From: Gloeopeniophorella convolvens
Taxonomy: Eukaryota; Basidiomycota; Agaricomycetes; Russulales
DNA: 64,000 nucleotides
Reading direction: 5' to 3'
Assembly (NCBI GenBank): GCA_022496205.1
Contig: WTXD01000048.1
Coordinates: 62,001 to 126,000, forward strand
The stretch's first letter is position 1, and each line of letters begins with the position of its first letter. The translations under genes were made by a program, and so were the position numbers. Below the pieces are notes generated by a model that ran no database searches, had not been told where the DNA came from, and was given only the letters and a program-made list of their open reading frames with translations. Positions 47,659 through 58,286 of the stretch are shown here, in pieces.

Positions 47659-47666
47659 CTTTTATG
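47659..47666 (-). promoter_or_regulatory. TATA-type box of the second zinc-finger gene
   Basis: Minus-strand CATAAAAG within a block (C-rich, then CCTCGAG) also present at 1864-1872 and 10645-10652. Confidence 0.5.
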
Positions 47667-48075
47667 GAGGCGGGAAGTGTCCGCAAATCCACAGCTCGCG
47701 CGTTCAACGTTCAACTGCTGAGTCCATGCCACAAAAACCATTGTGTCCAGAGTCCGGTCAAAGCATCCTTTGTCGGAGATTGTGGCTGCGTCGGGCGTGT
47801 CCATACCTGCCCCCGAGGTATCTCCAGAGACTGCAGACACGCCACACAGCATCGAATAAGTCTGCGCACCAGCTATTACGATTAGAGTCAGTGCTCAAAG
47901 TGTCGAAAGGAACGGTGAACAAATATAATGTTAAGCAGAAATCCCAGACGACATTACGCTTTGCAACTTGGCGTAGTCAAACTTAGACGTCAGCGGCATA
48001 CGAATCAGCGCGCTGGGTCTCGCTTGGAGTCCAAGCCACCGCAGTAGTACAAGCCAAACAGTCAAGGCGTGGCGC

Positions 48076-48763
48076 GTAATGTTCAAGGCAGGCAGAAGCT
48101 CGAGTATTCAATATGCGCTCGACTTTCGCGTGCTCACAGGCTCACGTGTTGCACTTCTGGATGCATCTGCCTCACTTTTCTGCGGCACGTCGTCCACGCA
48201 GCAGCGGCCGGAGGCGCAACATGCCGCCGCGATGGGTTTCCGCCCGATCCCTGGCTTCGCACGCGCGATCGCGGACGCTATCGCGGCAGGACGCGGCCGT
48301 GGCACTGTTGCAGGGGTCGATGTTGGCGTGGTGTGTGCTGCTCAAGATGTGGCGGTTGTAGGAAGGACGCTGTGGGAGAGCATCGCTCGCGAAAATGGTC
48401 TGGGTGACGTTGGGGGCGGGGACTCGGGTTCAAGAAATGACAGGGTCGTCGTGAAGATGGAGGGCAGTTGAGAGGCAGTGTCTGCTATTTTCGCGCTCGT
48501 AACCAGCTTGTAAATCATAACTTACAACTGTTGTGTACTGGCTTCGGGAGACGTATTCGACCTTCCTGGAAATCGTATAAGGTGATACAAGGTGCAATAC
48601 ATGGGCTGGGAAGGGTATATGCGTCCGTATGACTATTTCTGCTCGGCTTGTTGGAGCTCGTCGAGAGGTACGCGGACAAGACGGCCTCCTGGGGGAAGAT
48701 AAGATGTGTTGGCATCACGCTCGGCACCCTCTGCAGCCATCGCTGCAGCCTCGCGCGCAGCCA
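48076..48763. other. Spacer before DAD2
   Basis: A plus-strand frame at 48079-48471 (130 codons, Ala/Gly-rich: G-F-A-R-A-I-A-D-A-I-A-A-G) has no recognised domain and starts exactly at the duplication edge. I do not call it a gene. The right part should contain the 3' region of DAD2. Confidence 0.35.
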
Positions 48764-49142
48764 CTACGAGGGATCAGTAACAGTTCGCGCAGCTTTAGAG
48801 GGGGATGAGGACGTACAGAACATGTCAAGTGTGCGGAACATCTGCGGCCATTGTGCAAGCACCTGGCCGTGTACTACATCACGCAAGCCCGCGCACCCGA
48901 TCAGCGTCGACAGAACAAGGGGCATACGGTGGAGAGCACTCACCGACGCCGGCGTCGGCCATGACCTCGCAGTCGTCGGCAAGACCCTCCAATCGCTTGA
49001 GGAAGAGAGCGCTTGCATGCTGCAAGGCGTCCACTGCCTCGAATTCCTTTTTCTTCTCGGCGAGACGAGTTAGGAGCGCCGCGCTCGCGGGTTGAGATGG
49101 TACCTGCGACGAGCGAGACGAGGCAGCGATGGAAGACCGCAT
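48764..49142 (-). CDS. DAD2: DASH/Dam1 complex subunit Dad2, 102 aa
   Basis: Exons 49142-48944 and 48873-48764 flank a 70-nt intron (GTGAGT...TAG). The protein has the compact Dad2 pattern: K-K-x-E-F-E-A-V-D-A-L-Q-H-A-S-A coiled-coil start, L-K-R-L-E-G-L-A-D-D-C-E-V-M-A-D-A-G, and after the intron V-L-A-Q-W-P-Q-M-F-R-T-L. Length is normal for the family. The DASH complex is fungus-specific and forms rings or patches coupling kinetochores to microtubule plus ends in mitosis. The splice restores the frame exactly, and no damage is seen. It is the clearest conserved cellular gene in the window and lies just outside the right edge of the duplication. Confidence 0.85.
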
Positions 49143-49153
49143 GACAACAATGG

Positions 49154-49498
49154 TTGTCGGTGGTGGGGGTGACAGCTACGGGCAAGCTACGGGTCAGAGG
49201 TCTCCTCGGATGCGATGGGCCACGTGAGGACGCAATGCCAGGCTGGTCCTGGCTGGTCACTGAATTCATTTCGGACTTTGCCTCGCACCACGAACCGTCT
49301 GAATCGCTGCACGAATCTGTATTGACAGAACGCTATCCTCATCCAATGCAACCATCTGCCACGGTCCACCATACACTGTACAACCTTGGCTTTCGTCATG
49401 ATGACGCTCTCGTATCACCGCAGCCACCGGGCGAGGGCTATCCCATTGTGGTCGAATACATCGTTCCGCGGCGATCCAAACGTTTGGCACCAACCTGA
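49154..49498 (+). CDS. Small hypothetical protein divergent from DAD2
   Basis: An open frame of 114 codons starts 12 nt from the DAD2 start on the other strand. The C-terminal half (H-H-T-L-Y-N-L-G-F, P-I-V-V-E-Y-I-V-P-R-R) looks protein-like, but I recognise no family, and another frame overlaps on the minus strand. The head-to-head distance is too small for two normal promoters, which argues against it. Confidence 0.2.
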   Translation: MSVVGVTATGKLRVRGLLGCDGPREDAMPGWSWLVTEFISDFASHHEPSESLHESVLTERYPHPMQPSATVHHTLYNLGFRHDDALVSPQPPGEGYPIVVEYIVPRRSKRLAPT

Positions 49499-49499
49499 A

Positions 49500-50180
49500 T
49501 GATTCCTGGAAACTCGCTGACGCTGTCCATGTCATGATCAAGTCTTGACACCATCAGCCGGCTATTATGACACCGTGGGTACGCAAGCAAGAGCGAAGTC
49601 ATGTATGGCAGGTGCCAGCATTGCCGTCAATCATTATATATGATGCTGGTAACCTACAACAAATTGACAGCCCGTGAGCTGTGGCAGAGTTGACAACCTC
49701 AGCGTTGTTAGTATGCAAGGTTGCAATGTCAGGGGCGTGTGAGTGTTGCTTTGCTTCTCTTTTTGCCGTACTGTTAAGATACAGAGAGGCATTGCCACCC
49801 GCGATCATAGACGACTTGACGCAGTTGGAATCGGATGGACTCGAACGTCGAGCAACTGAGAATATGGTTTCTCAGGTGTATGATAAGGGTCTGGCAGCAT
49901 GATTTATGAAGAAGCGTGTTCTGTCGGTTTGAGAAGTGCGTATATGCTTCCCGTCTGTGAGTTACTGCGGCCAGCTGCGACCACATCTCTGACATTTGTA
50001 TCGTAGGTCCCTGCATACTTCTCTGCGCCGTGTTTGGTGATGTGGAGTCTGCGGTAATATGATTGGCTCTCAGCCGATCGCGTGGGTGATCTGTATCAAA
50101 CTACGTGCGTTTAAACCGCGCTCCGGGGGGAAAGGCGCTTTTCGAACTTGATCCGGGGATGTATTGATGGCGTGGCATCA
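49500..50180. other. No gene recognised
   Basis: Short frames only. The right edge leads into the promoter of the DUF6533 gene. Confidence 0.4.
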
Positions 50181-50189
50181 AAGGATAAA

Positions 50190-50198
50190 GTATATATA
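50190..50198 (+). promoter_or_regulatory. TATA box of the DUF6533 gene
   Basis: A clear 'gtatatata' run lies about 60 nt upstream of the chosen ATG at 50257, with no other TATA-like run nearby. Confidence 0.5.
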
Positions 50199-50256
50199 CC
50201 GAGGGCCGCTGTTTGTCTACTTTTTCCTTCCAGGCTGGCCTGCGCTTCGCTGGACG

Positions 50257-51728
50257 ATGAGCACTTTCCTCGACGAATTAAAGAGTGCAGCACCCGGCGT
50301 CGATGCGATCCGCTACTTATCAGGTAAGCTCAACGTTAGACTTCGTCTAGTACCCCCGGCTGACGCTGTGTGGTCCGCGTAGCAATCGGCCTCGCTGCCA
50401 TGTACTATGACTATTTCCTTACGCTCGGAGACGAAATAGAATACATATGGACGACACCCAGAACGACACTGAATACTGTTTTCCTGGTTTTGCGGTATGG
50501 TGTGGGATCCTGTAACCTATTCTTCGTATACAGTGAGCGTCAGCGTCTTGTCTGCGTCACTCCGAGCTAACTTCAAGTACAGTGTTGACTGGGTTCACCT
50601 CACATCTTCACCAGAGAGTAAGTGATCGTCAGATGCTTTGGTGTGCATGCTCACACACGACTAGGTGTAAGCCGCTATCTGGTGTACACAGCTGTGGAGG
50701 GCTGATGAGCCGGGTAGTTGTTCCTCTTGGGTGATCTCAATAACACTTGTTGGTCTGGGTGTCCTGATACTCGCGAATTGTGGGTTCGCACCCAATTCAA
50801 TTGTTCATGACATGATGACGCCTCTGCAGACATCATGATCCAACGTCTCTACACCCTCTGGGACCGTCGACCGCATGTCATCAAGAAGCTTGTTGCCGGC
50901 TACTGCGTGACTGTCGTCTTCACAATCACGATCTTTACCTTTAATAGCGTACAACTCCAGGGTGAGTGGACACAGTGTGTTAGATGTAACCAAGGAACTT
51001 ATGGTCTGACTCTTGACCCTTTCTTTAGAAATGGTTCGCTTCGACGACCTCGTGTTCCACATCTGTATCATACAGAAGAAGCCGCGGCTGTGGGCATTGG
51101 GTTGGGCTTCTCAGGTGCGCGTTACTGGCACAACGTTATACAAATAGCTTATCCGGGGCCTGGCCTTTCGGCGTAGGTGTCATTCGATGTTTTCGCCCTT
51201 ATTTTGACTCTTCTGAATGCTGCTGAACGGCCGCGTAAGTCGGACGAGAAGATAATCGAAGATCTGCAACGAGATGGGCTTCTGTTTTACCTCGTAAGAG
51301 CCACTAGTCCAGATTTTGACCTTGTCGTCACGCTGACCGGCCTCGGATTAAAGGCGCTTTTCGGTTCGTTCACTTACCTCCAATCTCGTTCTAGCTAACC
51401 TCAAGTATGTGCCTCAGGGCTGCGGTTTCTGAACTTTGTTCTTGGACTCTCCAATGATGTACGTTCTCAAAATTGGAAGGCTGGCCTATTAATCTGAACG
51501 ACCGTGTGACTAAGCCAAGCGTGTTCCTCATCGCAGTTCCGTGAGTGTCGTATCTTGGTAGTATGAAGGCCACCCAATCTTAACTGACCCGTCAGCTTTG
51601 ACTTCTCGATGACAACCATCACGATAACGCGCTTGATTCTTCGCGTCGAAATCGCCTCGAGAACACAAGAGGACGAATCTCTCCCGCTATCGGACACTTA
51701 TCGACTGAACCTTCTCAGCTCAGCTTGA
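50257..51728 (+). CDS. DUF6533-domain membrane protein, multi-exon
   Basis: Exon 1 50257-50323 and exon 2 50393-50533 join to give the DUF6533 signature: R-Y-L-S-A-I-G-L-A-A-M-Y-Y-D-Y-F-L-T-L-G-D-E-I-E-Y-I-W, then a hydrophobic stretch. Later coding pieces match the family order: C-K-P-L-S-G near 50670, I-Q-R-L-Y-T-L-W-D-R-R near 50838-50870 followed by a transmembrane segment, F-D-V-F-A-L-I-L-T-L-L-N-A-A-E-R-P-R near 51180-51234, L-R-F-L-N-F-V-L-G-L near 51420, and M-T-T-I-T-I-T-R-L-I-L-R near 51608-51645, ending L-P-L-S-D-T...S-A and TGA at 51726-51728. Most introns show GT/AG borders, but exons 3-6 were not all joined, so a small lesion is possible. Such proteins have several membrane spans and no known function. 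Confidence 0.65.
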
Positions 51729-52086
51729 CGCTCCTTCCCTCACAGAAATTCGGACTATTGACCCTAGCGGCTACCATAGCATATCCGTGTATGTTCTACT
51801 GGCCCAAAAGTGAGCTAATAATACCACTAGCTGTATAGCGCGACTGTGGGTTAGACCCCAGCCAGTTCGACCCTACGAAATAAACGACTTCCGCCTTGAG
51901 GGCGGCAGCCGTCGTATTACCCGAGCCGTTGCCAGGATTCTCACGATCACGACTGGGTACTCATACTTCTGTGGCTGTTTTGACGCGAGTCGCGAGACAC
52001 TTTCTGCCACAATCCGCATCTACAAAAGACTAGAAACATGTAGCTGTGTTACCTTCGGTGTTCCGTCAACCCCACCGCCAACGCTT
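51729..52086. other. Spacer with open frame leading into the next entry
   Basis: From about 51830 a frame without stops continues into 52087-52806 (for example R-P-Y-E-I-N-D-F-R-L-E-G-G-S-R-R). Whether this is an upstream exon of the hypothetical gene is unclear. Confidence 0.3.
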
Positions 52087-52806
52087 TTGAGCGTAACTTA
52101 CTCTCCGCTCCCCGTCGCTCTGTTCATGAGTAACATGGCTCTCTGCACTTCTTACACGTCACCAACGACATATCGCCCTCGGCTACTAGTGAAGCACAAA
52201 TCCCTGGATCTGCAATACAAATCTCCCCGAAAAATTGCTCAGGGTGTCTATTATGTTGATTCAAGCGAAATGGAGCTAGTCTCTTCCAATACGCTGATCG
52301 GCCTGGGCATTACACACACCGTTATGGAGCGAAAGTTGGGAATACCACCTCCATGGGGTGTCACGGCTCTCCTAGTTGAACCGCAAGACCCCCTTTCGAG
52401 GATAGTCGCTTGGATGCAAGCAGTTCGTAAGCTGGGAGCACAGATTCTCACCAGTGACAAGGGCGCCGCTGCAGGATACCTCGTCACGGAACTTGGCCAT
52501 TCTCCGCGTGTCGCGTGGTTTCGCGTTGCGCGCGTACTGCCCCCTGCAGGCAATTATATTTTACCAAGACTAAATGCTCTCGAATTCGCGCGTACGGAGA
52601 AGGAGAGGGAGTTAAAGGAGAGGGAAAGAAGAGATTTGCTAGTGTGCTTCGCGGGCAGTGGCACCGGCTTGGTCCTCGGCAATGTTGACAGAACTTCCGC
52701 TTCATTGAAGTCACAGTACCGTTGGGCTACGCTGCCACGAAAGAAGAGGTTGCCAGGGTCCGGACTCAAGCACCAGTGTACACTAGCCCCGCGGGACCTC
52801 TTGTAA
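52087..52806 (+). CDS. Hypothetical protein, 239 codons or longer
   Basis: The frame is open for at least 970 nt if the upstream part from about 51830 is included, which is long for this window outside known families. It contains a mixed hydrophobic N-terminal part, a Leu/Gly/Pro-rich middle (L-I-G-L-G-I-T-H-T-V-M-E-R-K-L-G-I) and a charged K-E-R-E-L-K-E-R-E-R-R-D-L-L helix near the C-terminus. I recognise no domain and see no paralogue here. It could be an unknown gene or a chance frame between the DUF6533 gene and the DUF6535 fragment. Confidence 0.35.
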   Translation: MSVTYSPLPVALFMSNMALCTSYTSPTTYRPRLLVKHKSLDLQYKSPRKIAQGVYYVDSSEMELVSSNTLIGLGITHTVMERKLGIPPPWGVTALLVEPQDPLSRIVAWMQAVRKLGAQILTSDKGAAAGYLVTELGHSPRVAWFRVARVLPPAGNYILPRLNALEFARTEKERELKERERRDLLVCFAGSGTGLVLGNVDRTSASLKSQYRWATLPRKKRLPGSGLKHQCTLAPRDLL

Positions 52807-52927
52807 TGCCACGACGAAGAGTCGTCTCTCTTGCGTCTCGCTGGTCGTGGACTTGGGTACGATAGCTTCAGAATCGAACTGTGATACGTGTTTTGATATA
52901 TACATATGTGTACTACATTCCCTCTGG

Positions 52928-53999
52928 CTATGGTACACGGCTATCATTGAGGTCATTCGAGTTTGGTTCGGGATGCAGCGCTCCAAAGAAGGCACTCAGA
53001 TGTTCGAGGATCTTGAGACTGACGTGGCGGAGCAGATCACGGTCTTCGTCCGGGTTGGCGAACAGCGCTTCCGCGAATCCCAGGCTGCTGTCCCAGACCT
53101 CACAGAACCGGCGTTGCAGATCGCGTAACGTCTCTCCTGTGCAGATAGCACCGTCCGGCGTGAGTGAACGAATGATATCCTCGGTCACGTACCAGGGCGT
53201 CTTGGCCATGTGCGGGACGAAATAGAGGAGGTTCGCAAGTGATACGCTGTCACCACCGTGTGATAGATACTGCCGAAGTTTGGGCTCGTCGACATCCAGC
53301 TGGCGCATCATGACTGGGAACCAACGCTCGTTGGTCGGGTCGATCCTTGCGATGAACCTGGCCGTGACCACCCGAGCTCGGAAAGCTTTGTCCGGGTCAG
53401 GGTCTTCGGTAAATCGTGCCCCGTCAATCCAAAATCAGTCCAATCTAGAATATCGGCAGGGTTGCACCGCTTGCAATTGAAAGAGTCAAGTAGAGGAGGG
53501 TGAGCCTCTAGTGCCTTGGCGCACAGTGCGCCGCGGGCAATTTCGTATCTCGGGAAACAAGGTCAGACGTTAACGTATCTTTCATGAACCGATAGATTGT
53601 GGGCATAAGGGTTATGGGTTTGGGCTGAAATAAGACATCAACAGGCCGCTCAATGGCCGTCGAATGTAGAAAGCCCGGAATTCCGGCAACAAATCGCGCA
53701 ATTTCATGATCTTCGTCTAAAGTTTCGATGAACCAATGAATCGCCCGCGCGTCAATATGCCAAGAAAGTTTCAGCGCAACATTGCCGGCCGCTGCTGTGA
53801 TGTTATACCGGCGGGATCGTATATGTCCAGCCCATTTGTCCAGGGTGCGGTCAATCCAGGGTTTGATCCGTTTGATGTTGGCCAGAGGAAGGTGCATAGG
53901 CTCGTGACGTGATGGTGGAGGTAGTAAAGTAAGATCTAGAGGATCTGTCCTCGGTCCTACCGCGTTGGTAGCGCGTGCAGGAGCACATCGGACAAGCAC
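52928..53999 (-). pseudogene. DUF6535 protein, copy 8 (C-terminal fragment)
   Basis: Only the helical region is present: I-D-A-R-A-I-H-W-F-I-E-T-L-D-E-D-H-E-I near 53750-53700, V-A-G-I-P-G-F-L-H-S, a frameshift at the T-K-L-(R)-x-G-A-L-C-A-K motif (about 53540), then R-F-I-A-R-I-D-P-T-N-E-R-W-F-P-V-M-M-R-Q-L and L-H-P-E near 52950. The Pro/Ser-rich tail ends early, and the whole N-terminal membrane domain is missing at about 54000, where R2-type sequence of the next unit begins. It cannot make a full family protein. Confidence 0.7.
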
Positions 54000-54059
54000 G
54001 CTTTGATCAATAAAGAAAAATAACGAGATACAATCCGCGACAATGCCAGCAACCCGAAT

Positions 54060-54200
54060 TGATGTATTTTGTGTCGCCGGAACTGTATAGTAGAACTAGA
54101 AGATAACACGAACTGAAAAGAAGCAACAACATAGCGCGTTCTCTACCACAGACCAGGGGGCCCAACAGTTAGGGTCCGGGAGGCACACCAGCCTCTACAT
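54060..54200. repeat. Repeat R2, 3' flank of DUF6535 copy 9
   Basis: Contains 'gtcgccggaactgtatagta', 'ctagaagataacacgaa' and 'cagaccagggggcccaacagttagggt' in the R2 order, and overlaps the end of copy 9. Confidence 0.55.
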
Positions 54201-56548
54201 GCTGGGCCATGGATACACGATAGGTGAGGACGAACGTGGCGGCTCTGCGGGATTGCCTGACGCATGGGGTGGAGCTGACGCATCCACCACGGATACACCA
54301 GAACCTGGTGAGGCGGGACCGATCGAGAGTGTAGCAGGGGTTTCGCACGAGGTCGATGGAGAGGAGTCTGGGGAGGTCGCAGTTTGAGAGCACGCTGCAG
54401 CGTGGGCGTCGGTAGTACCTTCATCGGGTGGCGGTGGGGTGACGTCGAAGACGAACGAAGGAGGATTGTCAGGCGATGGGTGTGACTGGCGATCATGAGT
54501 ATCCGGGCGTTGCATCCGCGCGGTATGGCACGTGGGGTCTGGGCATGAAGGGAAGCCGAATGATAATCCGCGAAACGGTAGCTGCCTCTCGGCGAGAGAG
54601 CGGGAGGTGTCAGCTCCGGGTGCAACGAAACGAAGAGGTCGCGCATGAACGCAAGGACCTCGCGGCTGGTGCTGCGACGATTGTAGCTTTCGATCGAATC
54701 GCCAGATTGCCTCCTGTGGAATTCCACGACGTCGTTCCAGACCTCGCAAAACCGTTTCTGCAGCTCGGGAAGCGCGTCCTCCATGGAAATAGACTTGCCC
54801 GCCGAAACCGTCTCAAGCCGTATGCGACCGATGGGCTCTGGCAAAACAGACGAATCAGACGAATCGAGGACGCTGCGACGCACAAAGTAGAGGAGATTTG
54901 CGAGCAATAGGTTGTCATCGCGAGAAGTGTATTGACGAAGCGTGTCCTCAGTGACGCCAAACTGGCGCAACATCACAGGGAACCAGCGCTCCTCGGACTG
55001 GCCAATCGATGCAGTGAGTCTGGCAGTGATGTATTGAGCCTCACCGGCGATATGCTTGTCATTGGCGTTGACAGCAAGCATACTGGCCAGGACTCCGTAG
55101 TTGATCCACCTAGGGTATGAAGTCGGGTGTTCGGGAAAGTATCGCGTAAGCGTACCCCGGGGGAGCATGAAGTTTCCAGCTTCAAACGCCTCTATACAAA
55201 GAGCACTCCTCCGCATCGCCACGTCTTCCGGCATCACATCGGAAGACGAACGCGCCATGAACCCTATGATTAGATCGCCGAGTTCTGTGGTGTCCTGCCC
55301 CGCGAGGATCTTAGATGGTTCTTTGATGGCCTCTGAACGATAAAAATCAGGGATGCCGGCGACAAGTCGCTCAACCTCATGGTCCTCGGCCAAAGTGAGA
55401 ATGAATGACTGGATCGCCCTGGAAACGATCTCACAAGGCTGTTGGAGAGCGGCCCGTTTGACCCTTTCGACGATGCCGTGCGAGCGGTGGCCGAGGCGTC
55501 TTCTCCAGCGAATGAAAAAGGAAGCAAGACCACCCTCTCTCGTGAGTTTGTTGTCCCAGTAGTCTGACCCAAAGGTCTGCGTCCATGATGGCGGCGGGGG
55601 TGGCTTGTAAAAAAAGGTGAGAACATTGAACAACACCCGCTGAGACCTATCGTTGCAGGACGAAAGCACATAGGAGAGAGGCGTGTGGGAGAGATTGTCG
55701 CTGATGAGAGGGTCCAGGCTAATGAATAGATAATAGCCGACGGATCCAGCGACGTAGGAACTGGTTGTTATGAGATAGAGATGTTGATTCGGGCGATGAA
55801 CACCAAGAGACCGACATAAAACAGGAAAACGGAGAGATGGAGCAAGCCAGGTAGCAGGTCGCTGAGCCATGTGAGGTCGAAACTGTCCACTTCTCTAGGG
55901 TAACTGCGGACCTGTGCGCGCTCGTGGGAAACATAGGCCGGTCTGGTGAGTCGAAGATACCGTCGCGCCCACTGTTGCAGTAATGTCGCGAGGAGCGCAC
56001 AGCTCAGACTGACGATGAGACTGAGGAACCAGAGCATGTTGACCCAAATGGCAGACGGGGAGGGCGAGAAGGATGAGGGGTCGGAGAGTGGAGGAAGGGA
56101 TATGGAGGCGCTGCCGTTCTCTGCAACCGAAAGCTGATAGAGGTGGGCGAGGTAGAAGGCGGATGTGTCTTGAGAGTTCTGGCTCAGGCTCTGGAGAGAT
56201 ATTGCCAAGAAACCGGCGACAGTTGCAGAGAAAAGACCGGTCTGATGGGAACTTAAGCCATATAGACATTTGAGGCCGATGAGGACATACGAAAACAAGG
56301 ATGCTATCGGCGCCACCCTTCCAGCGCTCCGCCATCTCGTCGTCATCTTTCTCGGCTTTCTCGAGGTAAAAGGAGAAGATCGCGCCTGAACCGTCGGAAA
56401 ATCTAGTTTCTGGCTGATCTCCGCCAGGAACATCTGACACGCCGTCCGGGCTGCGTGAGTTTATGTAGGCCAGCCATGAGTGAACTGTACTATGTAAGTA
56501 CTCACTCTGTGCAGCATGCATCGAGCCCGTCTCGGTTGTCTGAGCCAT
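54143..56548 (-). pseudogene. DUF6535 protein, copy 9 (two frameshifts)
   Basis: Exon 1 from the ATG at 56548 (M-A-Q-T-T-E-T-G-S-M) and exon 2 (F-S-D-G-S-G, Y-L-E-K-A-E-K, R-W-K-G-G-A-D) look normal, as does exon 3 through T-G-L-F-S-A-T-V-A-G-F, I-W-V-N-M-L-W-F-L-S-L and F-L-F-Y-V-G-L-L-V-F. The frame shifts at the A-R-I-N-I-S-I segment (about 55770), and again after L-H-P-E-L-T-P-P near the tail (about 54580), where the S-C-P-D-P-T-C-H motif continues in another frame. The helical region between the two is intact. Gene order and flanks match copies 6, 7 and 10. Probably a young pseudogene. Confidence 0.75.
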
Positions 56549-56699
56549 CGTGAGCCCTGCGAGAGCGATGGTACTTGGCAGGGTGCAATCCTTGTGGCCG
56601 GGACACGCCTTGGAAGCGAGGCTGCGTTGAACTGCGCCGAAGGTTGGTTGAAGCTGGTTGAAGGCTGTTGAAGGGATACGATGGCACGGGTTTGTTTTT

Positions 56700-57490
56700 G
56701 TTTGTTCCCCAACTCGGCAGCCACAGCCACTTCGCTGCCAGCAGTCCGCTCAACTCGGCTACACACTGCTACACAACGTACTCCCTCTCCTCTTTCTTTC
56801 TTACTCTCATCCACCGCCACAAACGGAAATCGGGATTTCGGAGGACACGAACCGGCATCCGTTCAGCGTGATGACTTGGCACTGCAGACTCATCTGGGGC
56901 GGTCGCCTCATTCGCCTTTGCGCCTGACCTTCTCGTCGACGTGCTCCGCTTCTCCTGGGTAATCCCCATCATCTGGAGCGAGATACGTGTCCTCTTCTAC
57001 GCGCTCTCCGGCTGCCCTGGCTCGCGCCTACGCTCGCAACGTCCGTCCAGGTGCATCTGTGCCACCCCTCTCCACGCGCCCCGTCTCCTACGCCTCCGCG
57101 CGCAGGACACGATCCGCACCCTGCTCCCACCGACGTGCAGGTATGGGTCGTCCCCGGATGAGCGGGTGCCCCCCGCCGTTTCCGCGGGATGTACATGTGC
57201 CGCGCGTGGACCGTGACACGCCGCTTGCGCCCACAGATGGTATTCTTCGGGGACATGTTCATGCGCGGGCGCGCGATCGAATTGGACGAAGATTGCGCGC
57301 GCAGATCCTTTCCATTCAGGTATGCCTGCGCCGTCCATCTCCGGTCCCAGGTACGGGTGCTGACGCCGCCCGTAGCGCAGATAACGGGACCACCGCGACG
57401 TCACGCACACACCGCCGGCACCTGACGCTGCACGAGGCCACGGCCAAGGCGTATTCGCCCGCGCGGTGCGTTGCATCCCGCACGGTGCGT
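56700..57490 (+). pseudogene. Cdc1/Ted1-like metallophosphoesterase relic, unit 2
   Basis: The leader and start region (about 56730-56870) resembles 31610-31730. V-D-V-L-R-F-S-W-V-I-P-I-I-W and L-F-Y-A-L-S-G-C follow at about 56937-57015. Later V-T-R-R-L-R-P-Q-M-V-F-F-G-D-M-F-M-R-G-R-A-I (57208-57275, written here in parts of one motif) shows the G-D metal-site segment better kept than in unit 1, with one residue missing before G-D. Downstream the similarity ends; the E-E-W-I-P-L-R-D-G and G-H-I-P-L segments present at 32.4-32.6 kb are absent. An early stop interrupts the frame near 56920. Divergent from DUF6535 copy 9. Confidence 0.55.
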
Positions 57491-57494
57491 GTCG

Positions 57495-58029
57495 CACCGC
57501 TCTCCTAGTGGGATCCGGCCGCGCGATACAACCACCATGCCCATTCTTCCCGCCAGGGGCAACTAGCCCCCTACAACTGGTTGCACGCTATAGCGTATCG
57601 GACGTATGCATTGTATCCTGGTATGCACACCGAAATTCTCGTCGACAAATGAGCACACTGGCCGTGGATGCATCCTTGCCGCGTGGCATCACCTCAATCC
57701 TTGAAGAGGGGTCCCTTCATAGACATCCTGGTCCTTCACCCTGGTAAGATGTGCAATCTGATCAGCCCTGTGCCCAGCTTCTTTACTTAGATCACCTGAG
57801 GCGAAGTGACGAAGAAGCGGGTAGGGGCGCGAGGGATGAGCGTATCGCTCACCCCTCACCTCTACTCGATATCTCTCGGAACGGCGGAGTATTCCCGAAC
57901 AGGTCGTTCTGACGTGGGAGACCATCCTCCAGAAAGCTGATCCATCGGTCTATACAGTAGGTAGTCATAGTGTGGTGAAGAGATAATACAGCGAAGTGTA
58001 AAATCTGCGATGATGGCAACAATCCGAAT
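57495..58029. other. Spacer between units
   Basis: Nothing is recognised. The right part precedes repeat R2. Confidence 0.4.
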
Positions 58030-58286
58030 TTGTGTAGTTTGTATCGTCAGAGCTACACAATAGAGTACAACTAGAAGATAATACAACCAAAAAAAAAAAA
58101 GAATCGCATCAGAATTGCACGTTCGCTACAACAGAGGGGTCCCAACGGTTAGAGCCCAGAAGACGCACCAGTCCGTGTGGAACGGAACGGGGGTCAGCCC
58201 GAACGCTTTGCAATGCACCACCAATCGAGTTGGAGGAACCTGAGCGCTGGATGCGATAGGATCCTCGCGACCATATCAAGAAGGAC
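58030..58286. repeat. Repeat R2, 3' flank of DUF6535 copy 10
   Basis: Contains 'gtatcgtcagagct', 'acaactagaagataatac', an A12 run at 58088-58099, 'gtcccaacggttaga' and 'gaggaacctgagcgctgga' in R2 order. Confidence 0.6.

Larger units (their letters stand above)
39855..48075. repeat. Segmental duplication, right copy (B)
   Basis: Collinear with 3345-11090. This copy keeps both zinc-finger genes intact, so it is the better guide to the ancestral content. It is about 0.5 kb longer, mostly because of the zinc-finger exon lost in copy A plus an extra stretch at about 43250-43600. It ends near 48075, about 0.7 kb from DAD2. Confidence 0.85.
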
